A DNA stretch of 25,698 nt, taken from Actinomycetes bacterium. GTDB taxonomy: Bacteria; Actinomycetota; Actinomycetes; Actinomycetales; Dermabacteraceae. The DNA is taken from positions 1 through 25,698 of the forward strand of contig JAEWEZ010000072.1 in the NCBI GenBank assembly GCA_023389045.1. The letters run 5' to 3'. The notes below the pieces were generated by a model. It did no database searches. It worked only from the letters and a program-made list of their open reading frames with translations, and was not told the origin of the DNA. The translations under genes were made by a program, and so were the position numbers. Below are positions 1 to 6,771 of the stretch, piece after piece; positions within the stretch are counted from its first letter, which is position 1, and every line of letters begins with the position of its first letter.

Positions 1-267
1 GGTGTACACCTTGTGGCGGTAGTCGGTGAACTCGGTGAAACGCTGCACGTACTCCCACACGCGCGCATTCGAGGTGTGGAACAGGTGGGCGCCGTAGCGG
101 TGCACCTCAATCCCGGTGGTTTCGTCCCGCTCGGAGTAGGCGTTGCCGCCGATGTGGTCGCGCCGGTCGATGATCGTCACTTTCACGCCGTGCTCTTGCA
201 CTGCGCGCTCGGCGATGGTCAGTCCGAACAGACCGGATCCGACGACGAGGAGATCAGGGTTCGACAC
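1..267 (-). CDS. glf: UDP-galactopyranose mutase, N-terminal part (3' end outside window)
   Basis: Flavoenzyme that interconverts UDP-galactopyranose and UDP-galactofuranose in the cytoplasm, giving the Galf donor for wall polymers. Only the first 89 codons are present; the gene runs off the left edge. The visible part has the FAD-binding Rossmann motif GSGLFG (residues 10-15), the acidic end of the second strand (IIDRRDHIGGNAYSE, 32-46) and the family-typical YGAHLFHTSN (58-67). The GTG start at 267 follows AAAGGACG at a suitable distance. It lies downstream of two GT2 genes on the same strand, one GlfT1-like, which supports a galactofuranose role. About 200 bases separate it from the GT2 stop, so it may have its own promoter. 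Identification is from family motifs and is firm despite truncation. Confidence 0.93.
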   Translation of the reverse strand, partial: MSNPDLLVVGSGLFGLTIAERAVQEHGVKVTIIDRRDHIGGNAYSERDETTGIEVHRYGAHLFHTSNARVWEYVQRFTEFTDYRHKVYT

Positions 268-364
268 GGGACGTCCTTTCAGGGTTGGTGCCACAACGTC
301 GGGGACGACGGGGGCGATGACGGCTCGTGACCGATGCCGCCCGGCACATTCCGATGACATGTTC

Positions 365-370
365 ACAGTA
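365..370 (-). promoter_or_regulatory. Possible -10 element for glf
   Basis: On the minus strand this reads TACTGT, a TANNNT-type -10. It would start transcription about 90 bases before the GTG at 267. No convincing -35 is visible. It is the best candidate in the 268-468 gap, but weak. Confidence 0.25.
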
Positions 371-435
371 GCGGAGCGGTGCCTGGCTTCGGGGGCCTTG
401 CTACGGCGCGGCGTTGGTGGGCTGAGGGTCACACC

Positions 436-451
436 GTCTGGCCTGCCAGAC
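436..451 (-). terminator. Short perfect hairpin downstream of the GT2 gene
   Basis: GTCTGGC and GCCAGAC form a perfect inverted repeat (six to seven pairs, very tight loop) 18 bases past the stop codon of the GT2 gene and upstream of glf. No run of T follows on the minus strand, so it would be a weak or factor-assisted terminator, or an mRNA-stabilising hairpin. The repeat itself is certain; its role is inferred. Confidence 0.4.
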
Positions 452-468
452 AGACGCTGAGAGCGGGG

Positions 469-1365
469 TCAGGTGAGCCCCGGTGACCTCGGAGCCTCTG
501 GGGGGCTCGGTGGTGTCCTCTCCTCTCCGGTGGGAGTGCGAGACTCGACCAAATGCCGGTAGCCGATCCGGCGGAGCCCGCCCGGTGCGAGCCGGTAGGC
601 CAGACGCATTCCCATATTGCGCACGGCCTGAGCGGTGCTGGTCACTCCGTCCCGGTGCATGATCCGCTGCAAACGCAGGTCACTACCGATCAGGGTGAAG
701 CCGCCGCGGCGGGCGAAGAGGTCAGCGTCGACCCGGTAGTCCACGAGCACATCCGGCAGGTTTGCCATCCGTGCACCTCCGAGCATCATCCGTTCCCACA
801 GCCAGTAGTCCTCCAGCAGAGGCAGTTCCCGGTAACCAGCCACGGCCAGGGCAGTTTCCCGCTTCATGACCACGGTCGGATGGTGGAAGGGGCTGTGCGT
901 GGGCAGATACTTTTCAATCTCCGCCTGGGTGAGGGGGCGGCTGCGCTTCGGCCCGGTTCCGGGGGCCACCTCATCGCTGAACTCCTGCATGGCTGAGCCA
1001 AGGAGGTCCAGGCCGTGCTCCCGGAAGAAGGGGATTTGCCGGGCGAAGCGTTCGGGGCGACAGAGATCATCGGCATCGGCCCGCGCCACAATCGGGGCGG
1101 GCATGGCCTCCAGACCGTCCTGCAGGGTGCGGGCGAGGCCCCGGTGGTCGCGGTGGCGCAGCACGATGGCCTCACCGAACTCGCCATCGCCGATGCGGGC
1201 CACGAGACGGTCAAGGGCTGCGTCGAGCGGACCGTCCACGCTGAGCACGATGATCTCGGGCGGGAGGTCTTGCTCGAGGGTGGCCGAACGGATCGCTGCC
1301 TCAGCCCGGTCAGGGCGATCACCGCCCCACATCGGCATGAGCAGGCCGAAGCTCGGTCGTGTCAT
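469..1365 (-). CDS. Family 2 glycosyltransferase
   Basis: Predicted cytoplasmic or membrane-associated inverting GT-A enzyme of 298 residues that adds one sugar to a lipid-linked acceptor; donor and acceptor cannot be read from the sequence. The start of the fold is FGLLMPMWGG (6-15). The metal-binding DXD is in ARADADD (94-100). HSPFHHPTVVMKRE (157-170) and EDYWLWERM (185-193) are acceptor-side and catalytic-base motifs usual in bacterial GT2 proteins. I chose the ATG at 1365 because it is preceded by GAAGGG and fits the family N-terminus; a longer in-frame GTG at 1434 would overlap the upstream gene by 26 bases. It lies 43 bases after the GlfT1-like gene, so the two are probably co-transcribed with glf or just before it. 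Confidence 0.9.
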   Translation of the reverse strand: MTRPSFGLLMPMWGGDRPDRAEAAIRSATLEQDLPPEIIVLSVDGPLDAALDRLVARIGDGEFGEAIVLRHRDHRGLARTLQDGLEAMPAPIVARADADDLCRPERFARQIPFFREHGLDLLGSAMQEFSDEVAPGTGPKRSRPLTQAEIEKYLPTHSPFHHPTVVMKRETALAVAGYRELPLLEDYWLWERMMLGGARMANLPDVLVDYRVDADLFARRGGFTLIGSDLRLQRIMHRDGVTSTAQAVRNMGMRLAYRLAPGGLRRIGYRHLVESRTPTGEERTPPSPPEAPRSPGLT

Positions 1366-1408
1366 GGCTGGCCCTTCCGCTCCTGAGAAAGGGGGCGGAT
1401 CTCGGCGA

Positions 1409-2404
1409 TCATTGTTCTCGCCGCCCGGCGGCACGCTCGATACGACGGATATCGGCGGCGGCTTCCTCGTCGGCCGAGAGAACCACGGCGCTGGGGCGGG
1501 GCCTGCGACGGAGGGCGTCCAGCGCCCCGTGCATCCCGGTGCCGAAGAGCCCGCTGTGGTGGCGCAGGAGGAGCCGCACCCAGCCGAGCGCGGTGGAGCC
1601 GCCGTAGAGCACCTTTTCGATCAGGCTGAAGGAGTCGGTGCGCAGCAGCGCCCACAGGCGGTTACGCACGTCGTAGTAGAAGCGGGAGCCGGGATCGGAT
1701 TTCGCACTGGAGAAGGCAGCTGTCCGGTGTTCGACGATGGAGGCGGGAACGTGCAGGCCTCGGCCGTGGCGCAGGAGCCGCCCGGTGTGTTCGAAGTCGT
1801 CGGACCAGATGAAGTAGTCGGCATGGGGAAGGCCGAGTCGGCGCACATCCTGTGCGTTCATCAGGCAGGAGACATAGCTGGCGGTGCGGATGGGGCGCCC
1901 GCCTGCAGTGCGCGCATTGCGTTTCTCGTCGGCATCGGCATCCCAGCGCGTGCGCGAGCGGTTCATGGGGTGGTCCCGGCCATCAGTCCACACGGCGCGT
2001 GATGACAGCACCGACAGGCGAACCGGGGTGGCTTCGAGGGTGGCGATCAGAGCGGCGAGCGCGCCGGGGCGAGGCACGGTGTCGTCGTCCATCACCCACA
2101 CCCAGTCGGCCTGGTGACGTTCCAGGGCACGGGCAATGCCGGCAGCGAAACCGCCCGCACCTCCCACATTGCGTCGAAGATGCACCACATCGGCGCCGAT
2201 GGGGTGACGATCAGCGACCGTCCCGGAGGCATCGGTCGAGGCATTGTCGATGATGACCACGGCGTCAGCGGGGCGCTCCTGCGCGGCAAGACCGTCGAGA
2301 CATTCCTGCAGCAGCTGCTCACGGTTGTAGGTGACGACGACGGCGACGTATCGCGCAGTCGCTGCGTCCGGATGTGCACCGGTGGCGCTGAGCTGCGGGG
2401 GCAC
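1409..2404 (-). CDS. GlfT1-like galactofuranosyltransferase (GT2)
   Basis: Likely transfers galactofuranose from UDP-Galf to a lipid-linked acceptor, as GlfT1 does when mycobacterial galactan starts. Visible motifs: VAVVVTYNRE (20-29), IIDNASTD (51-58), RNVGGAGGFAAG (78-89), the DXD as WVMDDDTV (103-110), and the acidic catalytic region DYFIWSDDFE (196-205). RFYYDVRNRLW (241-251) resembles the aromatic segment seen in GlfT1 and related rhamnosyl/galactosyl enzymes. Length is 331 residues. I prefer the GTG at 2404, directly after AGGAGG (four-base gap); the TTG at 2437 has no ribosome site. Neighbouring glf supports Galf as donor. The family is secure; the exact sugar is inferred from motifs and context, and a rhamnosyltransferase is the main alternative. 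Confidence 0.85.
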   Translation of the reverse strand: MPPQLSATGAHPDAATARYVAVVVTYNREQLLQECLDGLAAQERPADAVVIIDNASTDASGTVADRHPIGADVVHLRRNVGGAGGFAAGIARALERHQADWVWVMDDDTVPRPGALAALIATLEATPVRLSVLSSRAVWTDGRDHPMNRSRTRWDADADEKRNARTAGGRPIRTASYVSCLMNAQDVRRLGLPHADYFIWSDDFEHTGRLLRHGRGLHVPASIVEHRTAAFSSAKSDPGSRFYYDVRNRLWALLRTDSFSLIEKVLYGGSTALGWVRLLLRHHSGLFGTGMHGALDALRRRPRPSAVVLSADEEAAADIRRIERAAGRREQ

Positions 2405-2486
2405 GGTCCCTCCTGGCGGGTAATCCTGGGCTGGCAACGGCGAACGACGGTCCGACGGGGCGCCGTGGGCGACTCCCCATCTGGTC

Positions 2487-2492
2487 AGTGTA
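2487..2492 (-). promoter_or_regulatory. Candidate -10 element for the GlfT1-like operon
   Basis: Minus strand reads CCGTACACTGAC, with TACACT as a good -10. It places the start of transcription about 75 bases before the GTG at 2404. No clear -35. The same nine bases CCGTACACT occur before the GT4 gene at 19096. Confidence 0.4.
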
Positions 2493-2622
2493 CGGATGGA
2501 GGCCCGTCGTGCTGTGACGCCACGAGTGAGGCGCCGGGGATTTCCTGTGAAGGATGTGAAGGTTCAGCACAACGTCGGCGGCTCCTACCGTGGACATCCG
2601 TCTGAGGCGCCGCCGATGGCGT

Positions 2623-2628
2623 TACTCT
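2623..2628 (+). promoter_or_regulatory. Possible -10 element for the LCP gene
   Basis: TACTCT lies 74 bases upstream of the ATG at 2703 in the divergent gap between the GlfT1-like and LCP genes. No good -35 is seen. The rest of the 298-base gap (2405-2702) shows no other recognisable gene. Confidence 0.25.
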
Positions 2629-2702
2629 GGCGAGCGCGAGGACCCTAGTCGCTCCCCGACTCTGGAAGCCGAAGACCAACTGCCGCAGAGGAAGAAGGAC
2701 CC

Positions 2703-4037
2703 ATGGTGCAGGACGGGAACCACTCCCAGCCGCAGCGTCCCGGCGCCCCCCGCCGTCCCGGCGGTTCCCGCGCCCGCGCGGGTGGGAGCGCGCGAGCTCT
2801 GCCGCCCGCACGCCCGCCCCGTCGGCCCGGAACCCCCACCCGCCCCATGCCGGTGGTTCCACCCGTCTCCGCAGCGGGAGACGCACCCCAGGAGCCCCGC
2901 AGTCACCGACCGTCCATCCGGCACCACGGCGGGCAGTATCAGCAGCACGGCGGGCAGTATCAGGGAACGCAGGCCCCTCACCGAGATGGCTCCTGGGCCG
3001 GTGCCGACGGGACTGCGCCCGCATACCCCTCCTCTGGGGCATCTCATGACCCCCGCCAGCCGTCCCCGTACCGGCACACGCGTCCGGTTCGGCGCCGCCA
3101 TCGCATTCCCCGCGTGGTACGGCTCGGCACCACGCTGGTGGCACTGGCCTTGGTCATTTCCCTGGGATGGATCAGCGGCCTGTTGCTGTGGACGAACTCG
3201 CGGATTGAGCACGTCGAGGCGCTCTCGGGGAGGGCGGATACGCCGGGCACCACGTATCTGCTGGCCGGTTCGGATCTGCGGGACGGCCAGGCGGTGAAGG
3301 ATGACGGCACCCATGGCAAACGCACCGACACCCTGATGCTGCTGCATAAGGCGCCCAATGGGCAGACCTACCTCACCTCTCTGCCCCGTGACACCTACGT
3401 GAGGATTCCAGGCAAAGAGAAGAAGCGCAAACTCAATGCGGCCTATGCATTGGGAGGTCCGAAGCTTTTGGTCGCGACGGTGGAGGATTTCACCGGGCTC
3501 ACGATCGACCACTACGTGGAAGTTGGGTTCGACGGGGTCGAAAAGATCGTGGATGCCGTCGGCACCGTGAACCTGTGCCTTGACCGGGATGCCGACGATG
3601 CGCGCTCCGGGCTCAAGATGACCAAGGGCTGCCATGATGTCGGTGGCGAACAGGCGCTGGCTTTTGTGCGTGCCCGCTATATCGACCCGACCGCGGACCT
3701 CGGGCGTCAAAAGCGCCAGCAGCAGTTCGTCTCCAAGCTCATGCAGCGGGTGCTCTCCCCCGGTGTGCTGCTCAATCCCCTGGCGCAGGTGCGTGTGGCA
3801 GGGGCGGGCTCCGACGCCTTGACCACGAGTGAAGGCACCGGGGTGATTGACCTTGGGCAGATGGCCTTGGCTGCTCGTTCAGCCATGAACGCGGGCCCGG
3901 TGGCGATGCCGATCAAGGATCCGAACTATCGCACGAAGCGATCCGGGGTAGTCATCCTGACCGATCCCGATGAGATCAACACGTTCTTCCGGGCGATGGA
4001 GAACGGCTCCCTGGAGCGTCCTGCGAAGCAAGGCTGA
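2703..4037 (+). CDS. LCP (LytR-CpsA-Psr) family wall-polymer phosphotransferase
   Basis: Membrane-anchored enzyme of 444 residues whose family moves glycopolymers from a polyprenyl-pyrophosphate carrier to peptidoglycan outside the cell. Residues 1-140 are a proline-, arginine- and glycine-rich cytoplasmic tail with a duplicated HGGQYQ. One membrane helix follows (about 141-164). The LCP domain shows RTDTLML (207-213), PRDTYVRIPG (228-237), KLNAAYALGG, and FVRARY then GRQKRQQ (321-326 and 334-340). These arginines and aspartates are the family's pyrophosphate and metal contacts. AGAAGGAC precedes the ATG. It stands alone on the plus strand between galactofuranose and sugar-dehydrogenase genes, so it is the probable attachment enzyme for this cluster's polymer. 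Confidence 0.93.
   Translation: MVQDGNHSQPQRPGAPRRPGGSRARAGGSARALPPARPPRRPGTPTRPMPVVPPVSAAGDAPQEPRSHRPSIRHHGGQYQQHGGQYQGTQAPHRDGSWAGADGTAPAYPSSGASHDPRQPSPYRHTRPVRRRHRIPRVVRLGTTLVALALVISLGWISGLLLWTNSRIEHVEALSGRADTPGTTYLLAGSDLRDGQAVKDDGTHGKRTDTLMLLHKAPNGQTYLTSLPRDTYVRIPGKEKKRKLNAAYALGGPKLLVATVEDFTGLTIDHYVEVGFDGVEKIVDAVGTVNLCLDRDADDARSGLKMTKGCHDVGGEQALAFVRARYIDPTADLGRQKRQQQFVSKLMQRVLSPGVLLNPLAQVRVAGAGSDALTTSEGTGVIDLGQMALAARSAMNAGPVAMPIKDPNYRTKRSGVVILTDPDEINTFFRAMENGSLERPAKQG
2925..2963 (+). repeat. Tandem 21-base repeat inside the LCP gene
   Basis: CACGGCGGGCAGTATCAG occurs at 2925-2942 and 2946-2963, one 21-base period, giving HGGQYQ twice in the disordered cytoplasmic tail. The identical bases suggest a recent slippage duplication. 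Confidence 0.9.
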
Positions 4038-4048
4038 GAGCGCGGAGA

Positions 4049-4069
4049 GCCCTCAAGCGGGGTGAGGGC
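4049..4069. terminator. Possible bidirectional terminator hairpin between convergent genes
   Basis: GCCCTC (4049-4054) and GAGGGC (4064-4069) can pair around a nine-base loop, 12 bases past the LCP stop. The gap 4038-4132 separates converging genes, where a terminator is expected. There is no T tract, so confidence is low. Confidence 0.3.
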
Positions 4070-4101
4070 CACAGCGGGTGAGGGCACGGGCGCGCGCACA
4101 C

Positions 4102-4136
4102 AGCCGAGGGCTCAGTGTGGAGAGCCGAGGGCTCAG
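4102..4136. repeat. Direct repeat AGCCGAGGGCTCAG
   Basis: Two identical 14-base copies at 4102-4115 and 4123-4136, with a 21-base period. The second copy contains the stop codon of the minus-strand GT2 gene, so the first carries a ghost copy of that gene end. Confidence 0.9.
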
Positions 4137-4858
4137 CGGAAGAGCATGTCGATGACGATGTTCACCGAATTCAGCACCGACTGGCCCTTCGCACGCGAAT
4201 AGTCCGTGTAGAGGATGTGCACCGGGTGCTCGCGCACGGTGAGCTGGTGGCGCCCGATCTCCTCGATCAGTTCGGAGGCATGAGCCATACGGTTTTGTTC
4301 GATGGTGATCTTTTCGCAGGCCTCACGCCCGATGACGCGCAGACCGTTGTGTGCATCGGTCAGGCGCACGCCGCTGGTGAGGTTGGAGTACCAGACCGCT
4401 CCGCGCAGCACGAGGCGTTTGATCAGCCCCGGTTTGGTGCGGTTATCCAAGAAGCGGGAGCCGAGAACCACATCCACGCCCTCGCTCTCGCGCAGGGCGA
4501 TCATCTGGGCGGCGTCCTCCACCTGATGCTGGCCGTCAGAGTCGAAGGTCACGATCTGCCGCATCTGCGGATCGCGCAGGGCGTAGTCGATGCCGGTTTT
4601 CAGCGCGGCCCCCTGCCCCATGTTGTACGGGTGGCGCACCACGGCGGCACCGGCCTCAGCAGCAACACGGGCGGAATCATCATGCGAGCCGTCATCGACG
4701 CAAACCACCAGCGGATACCGAGTGCGCAGGTCACGAATAACGTCACCGACCACCTGCGCCTCATTGAACAGAGGCACCACGAACCAGGTGGAGTCCGCTC
4801 CCGGCGTGGCGGGTGCTGCGGATTCCGTGGGGTCCGACGAGCAGGTGTCAGGGCACAT
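4133..4858 (-). CDS. Polyprenyl-phosphate sugar synthase-like GT2 (DPM1/DUF2304-partner type)
   Basis: Probable cytoplasmic enzyme that transfers a sugar from a nucleotide donor to polyprenyl phosphate, making a donor for transferases that work outside the membrane. The 241-residue protein has WFVVPLFNEA (25-34), VCVDDGSHDDS (52-62), RHPYNMGQGAALKTG (75-89) and DXD in TFDSDGQHQ (104-112). SRFLDN (134-139) and TDAHNGLRV (167-175) are usual in the DPM1 group. Unlike many relatives it ends at residue 241 with no C-terminal membrane helices. The ATG at 4858 lacks a clear ribosome site; an in-frame GTG lies 11 codons upstream. It diverges from the dehydrogenase gene, whose operon carries a DUF2304 protein, a common partner of such GT2 enzymes. 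Sugar unknown. Confidence 0.85.
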   Translation of the reverse strand: MCPDTCSSDPTESAAPATPGADSTWFVVPLFNEAQVVGDVIRDLRTRYPLVVCVDDGSHDDSARVAAEAGAAVVRHPYNMGQGAALKTGIDYALRDPQMRQIVTFDSDGQHQVEDAAQMIALRESEGVDVVLGSRFLDNRTKPGLIKRLVLRGAVWYSNLTSGVRLTDAHNGLRVIGREACEKITIEQNRMAHASELIEEIGRHQLTVREHPVHILYTDYSRAKGQSVLNSVNIVIDMLFR

Positions 4859-4918
4859 TCGGTCACTTTCGAGGATGCGTGGCGGCACAGTCACAGCGTC
4901 TTTGCGCTGCTGGAAGGA

Positions 4919-4924
4919 TACCCT
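4919..4924 (+). promoter_or_regulatory. Possible -10 element for the dehydrogenase operon
   Basis: TACCCT lies 70 bases upstream of the GTG at 4994 in the 135-base divergent gap. No strong -35. A guess from position and the TANNNT pattern. Confidence 0.2.
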
Positions 4925-4993
4925 GTGCCTATGCGCGGCCAATGGTCGCCACGAGCACGAACGGGTCACGACGGCCCCCAAGGAGGATTTGCT

Positions 4994-6340
4994 GTGAAAA
5001 CTGCTGTGGTCGCCCTGGGCAAGATCGGTCTGCCGCTTGCGGTGCAGTTCGCGGATGCCGGCCATGAGGTGATCGGCGTGGATGTGAACGCCCGCCAGGT
5101 CGAACTCATCAACCAGGCCAAGGAACCCTTCCCCGGTGAGGCTCACCTGCAGGAGAAACTCTCCGAGCTGGTTCCCGCCGGAAAGCTCCGCGCCACCACC
5201 GACTACGCCGAGGCGATCCCCAGCGCCGACGCGATCGTGATCGTGGTTCCGCTGTTCGTGAACGACGAGACCTGGGAGCCGGACTTCGCCTGGATGGACT
5301 CCGCCACCCGTTCCCTGGCCGAGCACATCACCCCCGGCACCCTCGTCTCCTACGAGACCACCCTGCCGGTGGGCACCCTGCGCAACCGTTTCGTGCCGAT
5401 GATCGAGGAGATCTCGGGGCTCAAGGAGTCCACGGACTTCTTTGCCGTCTTCTCCCCCGAGCGTGTGCTGACCGGCCGTGTCTTTGAGGACCTGCGCAAG
5501 TACCCCAAGCTGATCGGCGCGATGAGCGAGGAGTCCACCCGTCGGGCCCGGGAGTTCTACGAGTCCGCCCTGACCTTCGATGAGCGCCCCGACCTGCCCC
5601 GCCCCAATGGTGTGTGGGACCTCGGCTCCCCCGAGGCAAGCGAGCTCGCGAAGCTCGCCGAAACCACCTACCGCGATGTGAATATTGGCCTGGCCAATGA
5701 GTTCGCCCTGTTCGCGCAGGAGCACGGGATCAATGTGCACACTGTGATCGAGGCCTCGAACTCCCAGCCCTACTCTCACATTCACCAGCCCGGTATCGCC
5801 GTGGGCGGGCACTGCATCCCCGTCTACCCGCGCCTGTACCTCTCCGGTGATCCCGATGCGCAGACCGTGCGCACCGCTCGCCTGCTGAATGCCTCCGTTC
5901 CCGGCAAGCTCGTGGATCGTGCCGAGGACCTCCTGGGCAGCCTCAAGGGCCTGAAGGCCGTGGTTCTCGGTGCCGCCTACCGTGCCGGGGTGAAGGAAAC
6001 CGCTTTCTCGGGTGTGTTCCCCACCGTCGAGGCACTGCGCGCCAAGGGCGCCGAGGTCGCTGTGCACGACCCCTTCTACACCGATGAGGAACTCTCCGGC
6101 TTCGGCTGGGAGCCCTACCACGTGGGTGAGGGCGCAGACCTCGTGATCGTGCAGACCAACCACCCCGAATACCGCGACCTGGGCAGCGCCGATGTGCCCG
6201 GCGTGAAGCTCATCGTGGACGGCCGCAACATCACCAGCGCCGAGAACTGGACCGGCACCCCGCGTCTGGTGCTCGGTGACGGCCAGAACTCCACCGCCGG
6301 CGGCAAGAACGAGAAGCCGGCCGTGGGCAGCGAGGCCTGA
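4994..6340 (+). CDS. UDP-N-acetylhexosamine C6-dehydrogenase (WbpA/WecC type)
   Basis: Cytoplasmic NAD-dependent enzyme of 448 residues that oxidises C6 of a UDP-sugar to a uronic acid. The N-terminal Rossmann site is VVALGKIGLPLA (5-16), with lysine where relatives usually have tyrosine or a small residue. Then come SYETTLPVGT (119-128), SPERVLTGR (154-162), ELAKLAETTYRDVN (217-230) and the catalytic cysteine in AVGGHCIPVYPR (269-280). SPERV rather than SPEFLREG points to N-acetylhexosamine substrates (UDP-GlcNAc or UDP-ManNAc) instead of UDP-glucose. The GTG follows AGGAGG by seven bases. It heads an operon with the DUF2304, DUF6541-like and acyltransferase genes. Because the epimerase here is WbpI-like and Gfo/Idh and DegT genes are present, I favour UDP-GlcNAc as substrate (inference). 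Confidence 0.88.
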   Translation: MKTAVVALGKIGLPLAVQFADAGHEVIGVDVNARQVELINQAKEPFPGEAHLQEKLSELVPAGKLRATTDYAEAIPSADAIVIVVPLFVNDETWEPDFAWMDSATRSLAEHITPGTLVSYETTLPVGTLRNRFVPMIEEISGLKESTDFFAVFSPERVLTGRVFEDLRKYPKLIGAMSEESTRRAREFYESALTFDERPDLPRPNGVWDLGSPEASELAKLAETTYRDVNIGLANEFALFAQEHGINVHTVIEASNSQPYSHIHQPGIAVGGHCIPVYPRLYLSGDPDAQTVRTARLLNASVPGKLVDRAEDLLGSLKGLKAVVLGAAYRAGVKETAFSGVFPTVEALRAKGAEVAVHDPFYTDEELSGFGWEPYHVGEGADLVIVQTNHPEYRDLGSADVPGVKLIVDGRNITSAENWTGTPRLVLGDGQNSTAGGKNEKPAVGSEA

Positions 6341-6345
6341 GCCCA

Positions 6346-6771
6346 GTGACCGTGGAGACCCTGCTCGCGCTCGGCGGATCCGGCGGGATTGGCAGCCGTA
6401 CCTTCATCATCCAGCTTCTGCTGGTGCTGGGGATCGTCGTCATCATCGCGTGGCTCTTCATCAAACGCGGCGCGAAGCAGCTGGCGGTGCGGCGACTGAT
6501 CATCATCGGCTTCGCCATCTTCGCGGTGGCCACCGTGCTCTTCCCCGGCATCCTCACCAAGGTGGCGCACCTGGTAGGTGTTGGCCGCGGCGCCGATCTG
6601 CTGCTGTATGCCACGGTGCTGGTTCTGCTCGGCTTCCTGGCGCTGCAGGAAGCACGCACCAAAGCGGCGGAGAAGCGCACCACGTATCTGGCGCGGCGCC
6701 TGGCAATCGACGAATCCGAACCGGCCACGGCCTACCGTGAGCGGGCTCTCGCACAGCACCGGAACGGATGA
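6346..6771 (+). CDS. DUF2304 family small membrane protein
   Basis: A 141-residue protein with three hydrophobic helices (about 20-38, 50-68 and 82-101) and a charged cytoplasmic tail. The last helix begins with VGRGADLLLYATVLVLLGF, the typical DUF2304 pattern. Biochemical function is unknown; members commonly sit beside DPM1-like GT2 genes and may provide their membrane part. Here such a GT2, without membrane helices of its own, lies across the divergent promoter at 4133-4858. The GTG at 6346 is five bases after the dehydrogenase stop, and its ATGA end overlaps the next gene, so expression is probably coupled. The family call rests on pattern recognition. Confidence 0.8.
   Translation: MTVETLLALGGSGGIGSRTFIIQLLLVLGIVVIIAWLFIKRGAKQLAVRRLIIIGFAIFAVATVLFPGILTKVAHLVGVGRGADLLLYATVLVLLGFLALQEARTKAAEKRTTYLARRLAIDESEPATAYRERALAQHRNG

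Noticed and set aside
4115..4993. Long plus-strand open frame in front of the dehydrogenase gene
   Set aside because: It is antisense to the DPM1-like GT2 and has no dehydrogenase-like sequence. AGGAGG at 4981 followed by GTG at 4994 gives the family N-terminus exactly.
4859..6163. Long minus-strand open frame extending the GT2 over the dehydrogenase gene
   Set aside because: The part beyond 4858 is low-complexity antisense of a clearly coding gene; GT2 homology starts near residue 25 after the ATG at 4858.
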